From Cliona cf. orientalis (lineage: Eukaryota > Porifera > Demospongiae > Clionaida > Clionaidae): a stretch of DNA of 64,000 bases. The position numbers were made by a program, and so were the translations under genes. Below, piece by piece: positions 1-11,385 of the stretch; positions within the stretch are counted from its first letter, which is position 1, and every line of letters begins with the position of its first letter. The notes beneath the pieces are model-generated. The model did not search any database and was not told the origin of the DNA. It worked only from the letters and a program-made list of their open reading frames with translations. Location of the stretch: contig OZ005689.1 in assembly GCA_963930775.1 (NCBI GenBank), positions 30,652,159-30,716,158 on the forward strand, read 5' to 3'.

Positions 1-2505
1 GTTGTGACATGAGAGTACCGTGGACCATTGCGAACTACATGCGTTCCAAGCACGCTGGTTCTGGTTCACTTAAATTTGGTGTGGGAAGTACTGATGTCTC
101 AAATGTAAGCATTACATTTAATGTGCATATTATATACCTGAGACTTGCTATGCAGGAAGAAGATTCCATGGATTCAACTGGTAATCCTGCTATGGCTTGG
201 TGAGTTTTGTAAGATTTAATATCTATTATTAATTTAGATTCCAGTACTGAAGAATCTGATGAGTCCAGTGATGTTGGTAAGGGTGTGCAGTTCTTTGATT
301 GTTTATAATATTATATTACTACGTATACTTCCTGAATTATTGTGAACTATAGCAATGTATTCACCACTTGATAAAAGGGGGAATTTGATTGTTAGAAAAA
401 CATACACCAGGGAAGAGTTGTGGAAGATATTGAAGAAGAAAGGGCAAATGGATAATGGTCAGATCTTCCATCCATGTGATCACAACTATCATGTGTCTTC
501 CATCAAAGATGGTATACACATCAAGCGATAATAATTATGTCCATATGCCATGTAAGTAATTTCACACAGGAGTATATGAAATGGTTAGACCCCCACGTGG
601 AGCGACATCAATGCTTCAGTCCACCAAGTATTACATTGTTGGGCATGGGCATGCTACAGGTAGTGGATAGGGTATTGGTTGAGGTACAGGTATAATTATT
701 ATGCTTAATGATAGAGCTGAAGGTAGCGTACCAAACCAGTGATGAAGTGATGTCGAGTGGAAACGATGTAAAGATGCTGTACTGTATACCTACACTCATG
801 AGCATGGAAACAGTATACAAGTGGGTGTGTGCTCCTCATACGCATCTCACTTTTCCATCAAGCCCTGTTATATATACCAAGTCTATTGGCTGCTATGAGT
901 GTACTGTCACACACCATGGCAAGCAGGTTACATCCACGTCCATGAATGTACAGCTCATACCAGGTGCATTGCTCTTCAAGTGTGTGTATATGCATGAATA
1001 TTAATGTATACCTGTAATGTATTATAATAATATTATTAGGTTCTGCTAGCTGTGAGCAGAAAATCGTACAGAAATCAAAATCGCGTAAGAGTGACATAAT
1101 AATTATAGATCAGCACCATGTATACTAGCATGGTAATCTGATTTAGATGGTGACACTGCACAGCTTTGCTGTGAGGAGAATCCTTCATCTCCATCCCTCA
1201 TAAAGCAACCAGCTTCAAGCCAAGTCGAGTTCTGCTTGCAAGAGTTACTCGATGCTTGCAATGACAAAGCTACCAGCAATTTGGTTGGGACAGGAGGATA
1301 TGGGAGTGTGTACAAAGGAAAGTTGCGCCACACACTTGTTGCCATCAAGTTTCTATCAAAGGTGCTGATATAGTTCTGTTATCTGCAATAATTCTTATGG
1401 AAAACTGCACAATTGCATAATAATTATAGGAAGGAGCTACTGCCATAGCTAATGATTATAACAACAGTGAACCAACATGTGAGCAATTGCTAAAGCAGGA
1501 ATTGGCTGCACTGAGAAAGTGAGTGGTTAAATTTTGTTTTGTTAGAGAATATTGACCATTGTACAATGTTATTTTTGCAGGTTTAGGCATCCCAATATAG
1601 TACCATTGATGGGTTACCACTGTGGAATTAATTCAGCTATTGTATATGAGTACATTTGTGGGGGTAGCTTATATCAGCGGCTACACCAGGTCAGTAGCTT
1701 TAAAAACAAAATTAATTTTTGAAGCTACAGTAGCTACCACTATAATATTTTTGCATACAAAAGAACTCAGAACCATTGAAATGGTATCCCAGAGTACAGA
1801 TCTTGTGTGATGTTTGCCGTGGACTCTACTACTTACACACTGCTGAGCTCAAATCCTTGGTTCATCAGGACATTAAGTCGTACATTTGCATGACATTGTG
1901 TATTTGTTATTCTGTATATACATGACATTGTAATTTTAGTAGGCAAAACATCCTTGTTGCTCAACCTGCGACAGAGACATATATAGGAAAGTTATGTGAC
2001 TTTGGATTTTCGATTGAACTCCCTAAGGTCAGAGAGGATGGGCGATCTATGTTCACGGCAAGGGGTTTTGCAAGGAGTGAAGGGTACTACCCTCCTGAGT
2101 TAATGTATGGAATGTATTCACCCAAGTCTGATGTGTACAGTTATGGGGTGGTGAGTCTGTCATGAGATCTGCTATCTATAATATTATTGGCCTTGAGTCT
2201 GCCCATGCTGTATTATTACTGCAGGTGGTGTTAGAAACATACACTGGTAAAGTGGCTTATGACCCTAGACGTGAAGACCCAAAACTGGTGCAGCTTATAG
2301 TATAATAATATTATTATGACAATAATAATTATTATTATAGGTGGACTTGTGTGATGAAGCTATTAAAGAAAGTAGTGATACAAAGAAATTTGTTGCTGCT
2401 AGTGATCCCAGGGTAACAGAATGCCCCACCCACCTCATGGCTGTCATGAGTGACATTGTGAAAGCTGCAATTACCAAACACAGCAGCAGAGCAACATCTG
2501 AGCAG
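1..2505 (+). CDS. Ig-domain / TKL (IRAK-like) kinase gene K1, partial
   Basis: This is a multi-exon kinase gene that enters the window from the left. Exons with matching phase are 1147-1361, 1430-1518, 1581-1689, 1764-1879, 1940-2150, 2225-2287 and 2341-2505. They give a glycine loop (GTGGYGSVYKG), the VAIK lysine, a catalytic loop VHQDIKS (Arg of HRD is Gln), QNIL, CDFG and a PPEL motif, so all catalytic residues are present. Upstream, about 708-957 encodes an Ig-like fold (conserved Cys, KWVC, then GCYECTV). Acidic linker exons lie near 150-290, and a basic exon near 357-530 has no recognised fold. The family transfers phosphate to Ser/Thr in immune-type signalling. I see no transmembrane segment. 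The coding region stops after the exon ending TSEQ; any later exon is missing and a transposon begins 112 bp downstream. A homologous copy (K2) lies inverted at 14591-16735. Confidence 0.75.
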
Positions 2506-2616
2506 GTTGGTGTTTTATAATTAATACTTATACAATGTCATACTATTATAATCAGATAATGGAAAAGTGGAACGTTGTAAACTAGACGTTTACAAGAACA
2601 TGTACAGCCATAATCA

Positions 2617-3110
2617 CACGCAGCAAAAAGTAATGGGTGACCATAATCCACATTTTTGGGTTAAAACATCTGCAACTGAGGTAATCCACTTTGTGGATTA
2701 ATGTAACCCATGAAGTTAAGTTGACATAACTTTAAAATGGTTAAAGATACCTGCAACTAAGTGGTTGTAGTAACCTCCACAGTTATGTTGTTGTAATCCT
2801 CATGTTTGTGGAGCGTAGTGACTATCACAAAATGCTTACATAACCACTGAGCTTTATCATATGTACCAGAACACAGGCTTGTAGCAACCATTATACTGTA
2901 TTACGCTAACTACTTAAATCTATAAGTGTTTTAAGCCAAGGTTGTTATTGTTATCATGCAGATAAAGGTAAACGTAACCACAATGGTTACAATAATCTTA
3001 CATACAATGTCATAAAATACTTGCAAAATCAATGAAGGGAGCATGACAGCATGATTGTGAGAACACACAGAATAGGAATGAACAACTACAATTTTTAGAG
3101 TGAGTACTGT
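2617..3110. repeat. Left subterminal word array of element 1
   Basis: Variants of GTAACC/GGTTAC (GTAATCC, GTAACCC, GGTTAA, TAACCA, GCAACC) recur every 15-40 bp in both orientations, ending with a GTAACCACAATGGTTAC palindrome near 2973. There is no coding signal. The array lies between the element terminus and the 3' end of gene A1, and its words match those in the array at the other end. Confidence 0.65.
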
Positions 3111-3180
3111 CCAGTTCAATGAGCAAATGAGCTAGCCATAAACATGACAGTGATATTATTAATAGATGATACATCATGAA

Positions 3181-6100
3181 TTACATGTTACGTTTGATGT
3201 CTGAGGTTGTGGCCAAGTAAGTGCCACTTCTATTGTGGGAATCTGGATATCTGACAACAAAGTCTTGAAAAAAATAAAGTATGTTTTTGGCTTGTGAAGG
3301 ATACTCCACATGGAATACATAATAAGCAGCAAAGCCAAAAAATAGAGCATCCTGGAAACAGGGATACTCACCGAGTATCTCATTTTCAGCAATCACAAAG
3401 AACTGATACTTTGAAGGAGAGGAGATCATAACTGCTCGAGGAGCAGAATACTTCTCACGCAAAATTTCATCCATCACTGAGGTTTCCTAGTTAAGATGAT
3501 ATTATGATGATAAATTGCACAAAAGTAATCATTACATACTTACATCATATTCCTCAAAGAAATAAGAAAGATAATCTTTTCCGCCTCTCACATTAAGACA
3601 CTTGGCAAGTATTTCTAGAGCCACCTTCTGCTTGGAAATTTCATCTGTGAGTAAATTCCAGGTATCAAGTAAATGATGAGTCATTAATTAATAGTGGTGG
3701 AATAAAAACTAGTTGATGCACGGTAGCCATGGCAGACAACCACGCCTATCTCTCGGGTATTGGGTGATTATGGGTTGGCTAACATGTATCAACTATAATG
3801 TACCTACCTGCAGCATTTAGATTCTCCAGTACTTCCCTGATCGCACGTTTGGTGTTACTTTCTCCATAAGATATTATTGCTGGGATATACTTTGTACACC
3901 ATTCAGTGACAAAAGCTTGCTTGGCGTTACTTCGTCCCAGTACGAGGCCAAATTCCTGCATTGGTACAACAGACTCCAATTAATGCACACCACATACATA
4001 ATATTATAATGTTAGCATTCAATCACTATATGTCCATATGTGGATTTTGCATGCATGATACTTACCACAGCAGGAATAGTAAGGCCAGGGTAACACTCCT
4101 TTATTTCTTTCATACTTGATGCATCATTTAAGAAAACATCCTCCTTTCTCCAAACGTGCTTCTGAAGAGAGGTATGAGGACAGATTCCCTGGGTTTAGAC
4201 CGCTTTAGCTCCTCTTGGATGCCCTTCAGATGGACTTGGACACTACTGGGATCTTCAATGAGGTTAGCAGACGATACTGGATATCTCCGCAACAGTTCTT
4301 GGCCCGGATCCTTCTTACGTCTCTTTGATGGAGGCACTGAGATGGCGTCTCCGGTCCTCCTGGCTTTTCTGTTATCTGTCTTGATTACATTTCGAACACC
4401 TTCAATAAGCTTTTCTGTCCACGATGTCTACGAAGTCAACAGGAAAGCAGGGTAAATTAGTATTCAAACATTAACACTCTTGCATATCATAGCCAGCTTC
4501 CAACTGCCACAAAAGTATAATAAAATTACATAGCCACTTCCCATATCGTCTTTGGTGAAAGGATACTTCAGGATCATTTGTCTAGCAACTTTCTCACAAT
4601 CTGACCTGTCAGGCCTTGAATGCCTAGCAAATAACTGGCTTACAATGGTTCGAACCATTTCCTGGCGGGCATTTGGTGTTAATTTCTTCTTTCGTAGGCA
4701 TTCCTCAACCTCCGGACGCCAGTGATCAGGAATGATGATATCACGATTGCTAGCGCTATTAATAGAAGACGCCTCCGCCTCAGAGAAAGATGCTGACCGC
4801 TGGTCAACTGTAGATGGTGGACTTTGGCCAGGTGGTGAGTTTAACTGAGGTGGGGAGTTCAACTGAGGAGGTGAGTTTAATTGAGGAGGCGAGTTCAACT
4901 GAGATGCAGGTAATTCAGTGCAAGGAAGCTTCACCTTCAAATGAAGCATAGCAATTAAGTATAGTGAGCACAAATAAAAATACTTACAGATTGTATGAGA
5001 TACATTATCCTTTTTGTCAGTCCAATAGGTGGTAACATTTCACGGATTTCTTCTTCAGACAATTCAAATAATGCTTCACCATCAATCACAAACAGTATAT
5101 ACTCACTAAATTTACATATATCATAACAATAATTATGCATAAAAGTACATGTATCGTATTCGCCCGATCAGACGCTGCTCTCGATTAGTCGCCGCACCTC
5201 TGGATGTGCTGAACGAAATAGTCGCCGCTCTCGAATAGTAGCCGCACCACGCCTACTATTCGAGAACATCAGCACGTGGACATGCCTCACAACTTATTTT
5301 GATGGTAGGGTAGGTACACGATAAAACAGTCTAAAACAAGTTCAGCAAAGGGGCCAGAATCTCCTAGATCAGTGGTGCCAATCGACCATTTCTCTAAACA
5401 TTACCTCTCTGGCAGTTACTGGCATTAATAAACCCCGCATAAACTCGGGCGATGAAATAAATAGTAGCCGCAGCGTCTGATCGAGTTAATACGGTATATA
5501 ATTATGCAGCATAAGACATTCACCTTCAAATGTTTCACAATAGTTCAAAGGGAAACCTTCATCAGACAAGTAAGTTGAAAGTGATAATGTATCCATTTGC
5601 TTTATCCTATCTACCAGGTCACAATCAACGGGTGGAATTTCCTGTCACAAATTTAATTGATCATCAAATAGTCAAACCCAGATGTAAAAGCAAGTAGCAT
5701 GAAACATCGACTATGTATTCACAGACAGATTTCTGCCACGCCAGGGGACATCTTAACTGGCTTATACTCTATGATGGCCTTATTTTTCACCGTTGTTAAG
5801 AAGGGATAAGGAGTATAATATCAGCTGCCGAAGGTGGCAAAGAAGCATGAAACTTGTGTGCCATCGAAATGTAAAATCACGCACGGAACTGTGCATGGCC
5901 ATCCATGTATGCATTATGGCAATAACTATTTCCAATAGAAGCACACTTCTTATAATATTTGGAAAGTATTGCACTTGAATTTGTATTTCGATGGTACCCA
6001 GGCTTATGTGGTAGTTGCACACTCCTGTACCGCCTTTGGTGGCACATATGCTCCAGGTGTAGTGGAAACGGATCTCCTACAAAGAACGGACAAGGCCAAA

Positions 6101-6719
6101 GTTCAAACACAGACAACCCTCCAGTATCTTCTATGGTTGAAAATTTTCGCGGTGCCGTTCTTGCCACTTGATCCCGGATAAGGCCGTTTCCGTGAGGGGT
6201 CAGGGGTTTTGTTTCGGATAAGATTGTTTGTCAGGGTTAGTCTCCAGGGTCTGTATGGCAGGGTTAGTTTCAAGGGTTAGTCTCCAGGGTTAGTTTCGTG
6301 ACCTAAAACCCTGTCACAATAGCACACGAAAATTTGGGTGCCGTTTATGCCACTTGACCCCTTATCCGTTCTTTATAGGAGGTCCTATTCGCGTACTTTA
6401 TTTACTTTAGCAAGTATCATACTGTCGAGATTACCTTTGGAATTAGAGAGAAGACCTTTGCAAGCCCAATTGGTGGCAAAAGTTCCCGAACGTCCTTTTG
6501 TGATAGCATGACAAAAGCACCTCCATCAATGAAGCTTTCTGTAAATTAAACAAACGGTAGTTCTAAAATAAAATCGAAAGCCGTTGCCCGCCAGACAACA
6601 TGAAGGTGCGAACAACACACCGCTACGAACTCACCTTCAAATACTTTACAAAATTCATCGGGGATCCCTTTTCCTTTTAACATTGCAGATATGCCACTTA
6701 CGCTGAGTTTAACATCCAT
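3181..6719 (-). CDS. Tandem-SAM / SAMD3-like protein, gene A1 of element 1
   Basis: This is a minus-strand gene of about nine exons: 6635-6719, 6435-6538, 5524-5641, about 4988-5100, 4530-about 4936, 4066-about 4424, 3808-3955, 3544-3644 and 3181-3488. Exons 1-2 form one SAM domain (GGAFVMLSQKDVRELLPPIG). Exons 3-4 form a second (GEALFELSEEEIREMLPPIG). A linker follows with four QLNSPP repeats. The rest matches the vertebrate SAMD3-like layout, with a KYPF-x-KDDMGSGY motif, a basic KRRKK stretch and a YYVFHVEYPSQ tail. SAM domains mediate protein-protein or RNA contacts; the role of the SAMD3-like part is unknown. A 1-nt frameshift lies near 4135, and the exon 4 acceptor does not fit phase cleanly, so the copy is probably damaged. 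I chose ATG 6719; ATG 6758 is also possible. The gene faces B1 across 141 bp. Confidence 0.7.
5152..5503. mobile_element. MITE in an intron of A1
   Basis: The ends are imperfect inverted repeats: TATCGTATTCGCCCGATCAG on the left and TACCGTATTAACTCGATCAG read inward on the right, both followed by ACGCTGC. There is no coding capacity. It sits between the two exons of the second SAM domain and may explain the poor splice phase there. Confidence 0.55.
6064..6387. mobile_element. Inverted-repeat (foldback) element in an intron of A1
   Basis: The left arm contains CTACAAAGAACGGACAAGG and a downstream AAAATTTTCGCGGTGCCGTT block. Both return in inverted form at 6320-6387. The loop carries several GGGTTAGTCTCCAGGGTTAG-like direct repeats. 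No gene is visible. Confidence 0.5.
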
Positions 6720-6860
6720 TGATCTCAGAGTTGATCTAGCCTTCAAGTTAGTTTGCAAATTTGAATCGTATATACCACGTGCATGTCAGGTGCCATCAAC
6801 CACGTGTACACAGAATGCGCATGCGCATAGAAAGCAAGGTCCACCAGCAATCAGAGGTGA
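6720..6860. promoter_or_regulatory. Shared divergent promoter of A1 and B1
   Basis: The 141 bp between the A1 start codon (minus) and the B1 start codon (plus) must contain both promoters. It has two CACGTG E-box hexamers (near 6777 and 6801) and a GCGCATGCGCAT stretch. No TATA box is obvious for B1. Assignment rests on geometry. Confidence 0.5.
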
Positions 6861-7191
6861 ATGGCATCAAAGATAGCCGAAAAGAACTGCTCTATGTGCT
6901 CTTTTGAAGCACCTACGGTCAGATTGGTACTGAGTCACCTCTGTAGTGTTCATTCATATGATCCCCGATTCAATGTGATGTGTGGAATAAGTGGATGCGC
7001 CAGGACTTATCGCACATACAGTGGTCTACATTCTCACATCTACAGATGCCATTGGACAAGCACTCGAGGTATCACTAATAGTGCTGACTGTCCTAGCAAT
7101 GAAGAAGATCAAACTGAGAGTATGGATATAGATCTATCATCAGAATTATGTATCACAGGTATGTAAATGAAAGCTATTATAAATAACTTAA

Positions 7192-7640
7192 TACCGTATT
7201 TTCTCGCTATTAAGCGCATGCGCTTATATCTCCACAGGAAGAAAACCTGCGCTTATAATAACGAAGTGCGCCTAACAGCGAGATGCGCCTAACAAAAAAA
7301 ATAGCTACATCAAGAACGCATGCGCGTTCGCGGTATCATTTAAGGGGCGTGGCCAATCAATCAATCGCACGATCGTTCACGTTGCCCAGGTCGAAATGGC
7401 GTTCGTTGCTGAAAGAACATGAGAATCGACAGTAGCCATCGTAATTTCGACTAACTTGAAAAGGTTGGAGCCCTGGGCAAGCTAGCAAGCGTGCAGGTAT
7501 CGAGGTCAATGATCACATAATATCAGTATGCGCTTATGTGCGAAATACGCCTAATAAGTGCTTAGGCCAACTAAATAGCATGCGCTTAATAACGAATATG
7601 CGCTTATAAGCGAAATGCGCCTAATAACGAGAAAATACGG
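7192..7640. mobile_element. MITE in intron 1 of B1
   Basis: The termini are inverted ACCGTATTTTCTCG (left) and CGAGAAAATACGGT (right), with TA adjoining on the left. The body is rich in ATGCGCTTAT/ATAAGCGCAT words. It is non-coding and lies wholly within the intron between the zinc-finger exon and exon 2. Confidence 0.6.
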
Positions 7641-9310
7641 TTTTATTTAATAGTGATGTTTCTTTTTGTGTAGGTGATATACAGGCAGATATTGATTATC
7701 TACTAGGTGATTGTACACAACAGCAGCGCAGTAGTGCCCTATTCCTGCTAAAACTAAAGGAAGAACGAAGATTAACACAAGGAGCGATTGATGACATAGT
7801 AACTGGTATTGAAAGTGTGCTGGAAAAGTGTATAATTCGAACGAAGGCTGGTGTACGTGCCAAACTGGCTTCTGGGATTGATCCAAATGATGTATCTGGT
7901 TTAGACGATGTATTTTCTGACATGGTGAAACCCTTTGCTGGTCTAGAAACTGAATTTAAACAGAAATCTTATTTTAAAGACGTCCTTGGTCTATTGGTAA
8001 GCTGTACATCAAGTGCGTATACAGAGAAATTTTTGCCGACTAAAAATTTGCTAAGCATTGGTTTTCACTAATGCAGTTTGGTCACCATATCCTCTATGTA
8101 ATCATTAACACAGGACAAAAATATGATAAAATTTCTGCCAATGAGAGCAGGTGGAGATATTGGCAAAAACTTTCTCCTGGGAAAAAATTTCCACATGTAC
8201 AGTAATTTGCGAGATTCTGATCTTAATAATAGTATTGTTATGTACTCTCATTATAGGAACCAGAGGAGAAAAGAGTAGGAGATCCAGAGTATGTACCCAG
8301 ATTCTCTGGAGATAAGCGCGAGTTGGTGCCAAGATGGGATACATTTCAGTATGTACCTTTACTGAGTACACTTGGTAAACTTATCCAAGATCCAGATATT
8401 TTAGAACAAATAGAGGGATTTTCCCGGCGAATGTGTAGTGCTAGTTTACAGGAAGATTTCTGTGATGGAACTCTTTTCCGTGACCATCCATTGTTTACTT
8501 CTGACCCACTTGCTTTGCAAATACTTGCCTACTTTGACGAACTAGAGGTATGTAACCCTCTTGGTTCACATATTAAGAAGCACAAACTAGGAATAGTTTT
8601 TTTTACCCTTGGAAATATCCGTCCAAAATTTCGTTCATCCCTCAAAGCAATCCACCTTGTAGCCGTGGTTACCTCTCCTGTAATCGAGAAGCATGGGCTG
8701 AATAAAATCTTAGAACCATTCATAACAGATCTAAACAATCTTGCCACTACGGGTGTACAGGTGAAAGTACATGGTCGTGAGCAAATATTTCATGGTGCAC
8801 TCCTAGCGTTTTTGGCAGATAATCTTCGTAGTAATGCTCTGGGTGGTTTCAAGATGTCCTTTTCATTTGCCTATCGATATTGTCGGACTTGCCTAACGCC
8901 AAATAAAGATGCAGTCTCTTCATTTGAGTCCAAAGCATTTATAATGCGCTCCATTGATAGCCACAAGAAACACTGTGATCTCATTGATGGTGTTAATGGC
9001 AGCCACTATTCCAAAACATACGGAATTAATTACCGTTCCTGCTTGCTAGATGTTAAGTACTTCTCTTTATTCAATGGCGGCCTGCCTCATGATTGCATGC
9101 ATGATCTCTTGGAAGGGATAGGACCAAAAGAAATAAAACTACTTTTAACTCACTGTATCTCAGCAAAATACTTTACATTAGATGAGTACAATGAGGTGTT
9201 ACGTAACTTTAATTATGGGTACACTGATAATGATAAACCTGTTTCAATACTTGCTACATCTTTCGCAAAGGATGGACCTTTGCGATCTTCAGCCGGACAA
9301 ATGTTGACAA

Positions 9311-9422
9311 TGTTTAGGAATTTATCCCTTATGATAGGCAGCAAAATACCAGAGAATGATGAGTGGTGTTTAGGAATTTATCCCTTATGATAGGCAGCAA
9401 AATACCAGAGAATGATGAGTGG
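9311..9422 (+). repeat. 56-bp perfect tandem duplication inside B1
   Basis: The unit beginning TGTTTAGGAATTTATCCC occurs twice back to back (9311-9366 and 9367-9422) with no differences seen. Because 56 is not a multiple of three, it shifts the B1 frame and creates a stop at 9390. The paralogue B2 has one copy of the equivalent coding segment. Confidence 0.9.
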
Positions 9423-10432
9423 TGGTCTTGCTTCTTAATACTGAGGAAAATATTTGATATTGTAATGTGTCCAGCTCTTCCACACAGCACCTGCGCTATT
9501 CTGAAGACACTGATAATAAAACACCATAGTATGTACATTTCTCTTTATGGTCCTGGAGAGTTCATTCCTAAAATGCACTTTCTTACACATTATCCAGATC
9601 AAATGGAGCACATCGGGCCTATCGTTCGAGCTTGGACTATGCGACACGAAGCAAAATCGAATTTTTTCAAACAGGCTTCACGTGTCTCGAATTTTAAAAA
9701 TGTGGCTCAAAACGTGGCCAGAAGGCACCAACGTTGGTTATGTTACCAGTTGGCAAAATGTGACCTTCTACGTTTTTCACTCGAGTGTGGTCCTGGTGAT
9801 AACCCTTCACCATTGAGCAGTGAACCAGACAGTTTAAGTGAATCCATCCTTCGTTCCAATCCCACTCTTGATGCAAGCTCTTCCTTTTTTCGCCCGTCAT
9901 GGGTACAGTATGAAGGGGTACTATACAAGGCAAATAATTGTTTTTTTTAATTAAGGAATCGGATGGACTAGATCCAAAATTTGTTAAGCTGGAAGAAATT
10001 TTAGTGATTGGAAATTGTCTCATCACTTTTATTGTTAATGAGTGCAAGGTATTGTACTTTGATGATCATTATCATGCTTATGCTATTGAGCTTACTCCAA
10101 ATAAATCTATTTTAAATGCAGACATGTTATATGACCACAATATTTATCATGGACATAAAATTAATTCTATTGTTCATATTAGTTTAAAGTATTACTTTGT
10201 TTCATAGCTTTATCAAGTTGCTTGTATAAAACTACAGATATTTTTATTATTGAATTATGTACATACATAATAGTATTATTATAGTGGCAACTTGGTTGTA
10301 GACAATAGTAGCTGTATATGTGGCAAGGGAAGTAAATTATTAGCATGTGACCATCACATGACTATGTGTACATACACAGTGGCAAACTTGGTTGTAGCTG
10401 TACACTGACTGCACTGTGTGGCAAGGGAAGTA

Positions 10433-11101
10433 ATGGCCTGCTTGTTGCAAGATCAGGTAGTGCCCGTGGAGGGTCCTGATATGACATTCAGTGTCACACT
10501 ACATTGGGAAAGGCAGTCCTCGTGTGTTCAAGTATTCCAAGTAAGACCTGAAACAGATGAGTGGAAGGCATGTGAGGAAAAATTTATGTCAATGCCTATG
10601 AAAATCCATCACATTGTTAGAGTGCAAAACTTGTGGCTTTTGGAATTGTACCAATTCAATAAACGGAGAATGTACAAGAATGATGGCATCATTAATGAAC
10701 TAACATTATTTCATGGTACCAAAGGGAATGACCCAATGGTGATATGTGAGGGAGAAGACGGCTTTGATTTGAGGTTAAGCAAGAAAGGAAGCTGGGGTTA
10801 TGCACTATACTTTTCAGAGAACATTGTGTATGCTGATAAATTTGCTCATATAACTTCTGAAGGAAACAGAGAACTTTTGATTGCCAATGTTCTTGTCGGT
10901 GAAGCCTATGATTTTGGCACTTCACACAATCAGGAATTGAAGATGCCACCAATCAAGCAAAGGTCAAAAAAGGATTTAATAAACATAAAGTATGATAGCG
11001 TTTCTGGAATAACTAAAGATACAAGAGTATACATGATTTATGAGGCACACAAAACTTACCCAGCTTATGTAGTAAATTATCAGTACAAAACATTGTTGTA
11101 A
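10433..11101 (+). CDS. PARP catalytic-domain protein (ADP-ribosyltransferase), cargo of element 1
   Basis: This intact intronless frame encodes 222 aa from ATG 10433. It reads as a near-minimal PARP10/14-like catalytic domain: an N-terminal RVQNLWLLELYQ segment, LFHGT (His 94), WGYALYFSE (Tyr 126), LLIANVLVGEAYDFG and a C-terminal YPAYVVNY strand. In PARP1 the residue corresponding to Ala 211 is the catalytic Glu, so this enzyme would be a mono-ADP-ribosyltransferase or inactive. The family uses NAD+ to modify proteins or nucleic acids. The gene starts 226 bp after B1 and ends just before the right subterminal array, so it lies inside the transposon on the same strand as the transposase. An upstream coding exon cannot be excluded. 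A local duplication (TTGGTTGTAG...GCAAGGGAAGTAA) precedes it at 10285-10435. Confidence 0.85.
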   Translation: MACLLQDQVVPVEGPDMTFSVTLHWERQSSCVQVFQVRPETDEWKACEEKFMSMPMKIHHIVRVQNLWLLELYQFNKRRMYKNDGIINELTLFHGTKGNDPMVICEGEDGFDLRLSKKGSWGYALYFSENIVYADKFAHITSEGNRELLIANVLVGEAYDFGTSHNQELKMPPIKQRSKKDLINIKYDSVSGITKDTRVYMIYEAHKTYPAYVVNYQYKTLL

Positions 11102-11385
11102 AATTAACTATATTCTTGGTTATGATAGATTAAATCAGGTTAACATAACTACCTGAAGCTGGTTGAATTGAGTAGTGGGATAAATGGATTAGTGTAACCC
11201 TCATTATTTAGATCATGTTAACTAATATCTGGGTTGAAGTTATCTTTAATAGATAGTAGTAACCATTCAGTGTTGGTGACCAAATTGGATAACTTTAACC
11301 AAATCAATGTTGCAGTCACAAGAAATAAAATGGTTTACTATACAACAGGTAGGTAATTATAACCCCTCATTTTTTGCTGTGCGTG
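11102..11385. repeat. Right subterminal word array of element 1
   Basis: Starting at the PARP stop codon, GGTTA/TAACC-type words (GGTTATG, GGTTAAC, GGTTGAA, GTAACC, GGATAAC, TTTAACC) recur every 15-30 bp in both orientations. The array ends at the AATGAGGGGTT-side terminus. The words are those of the left array at 2617-3110. Confidence 0.65.

Larger units (their letters stand above)
6861..10207 (+). pseudogene. CACTA (Tnp2-like) transposase gene B1 of element 1, frameshifted
   Basis: There are three exons: 6861-7158, 7674-7996 and 8257-10207. The protein begins with two zinc fingers (CSMCSFE...H, CGISGCARTY...H). A helical block FLLKLKEERRLTQGAIDDIV follows, then a transposase core. The core has FLADN...GGFK...CRTCL, then YGINYRSCLLD...LPHDCMHDLLEG, then RHEAKSNFFK. 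The Asp in FLAD, the Asp in LPHD and the Glu in HEAK are the likely catalytic triad; the D...GF...CxxC and DxMHxLLEG order is that of Tnp2-type CACTA transposases. Two lesions break the frame: a 56-bp tandem duplication at 9311-9422 and a shift in a T-run near 9940. The reading frame resumes after each, so loss is recent or partly a sequencing artefact. Its paralogue is B2. Confidence 0.75.
2617..11385. mobile_element. CACTA-like DNA transposon, element 1 (8.8 kb)
   Basis: The left end reads CACGCAGCAAAAAGTAATGG. The right end, read inward, is CACGCACAGCAAAAAATGAG. CA sits on both outer flanks as a possible 2-bp target duplication. Inside each end is an array of GGTTA/TAACC-type words in both orientations. 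The element holds a divergent gene pair (SAM protein A1 and transposase-like B1) and a PARP gene next to the right end. CACTA elements are known for CAC-type termini, 2-3 bp duplications and subterminal arrays. The exact ends are less certain than for element 2, because the two termini differ by a 2-bp indel. Confidence 0.65.

Noticed and set aside
2..203. First frame of the window as a complete gene
   Set aside because: It crosses a likely intron (donor near 77, acceptor near 149) and is only the visible left part of K1.
708..1004. Stand-alone small protein at the left of the window
   Set aside because: Its sequence is an Ig-like exon with splice sites in phase with the kinase, so it is an exon of K1.
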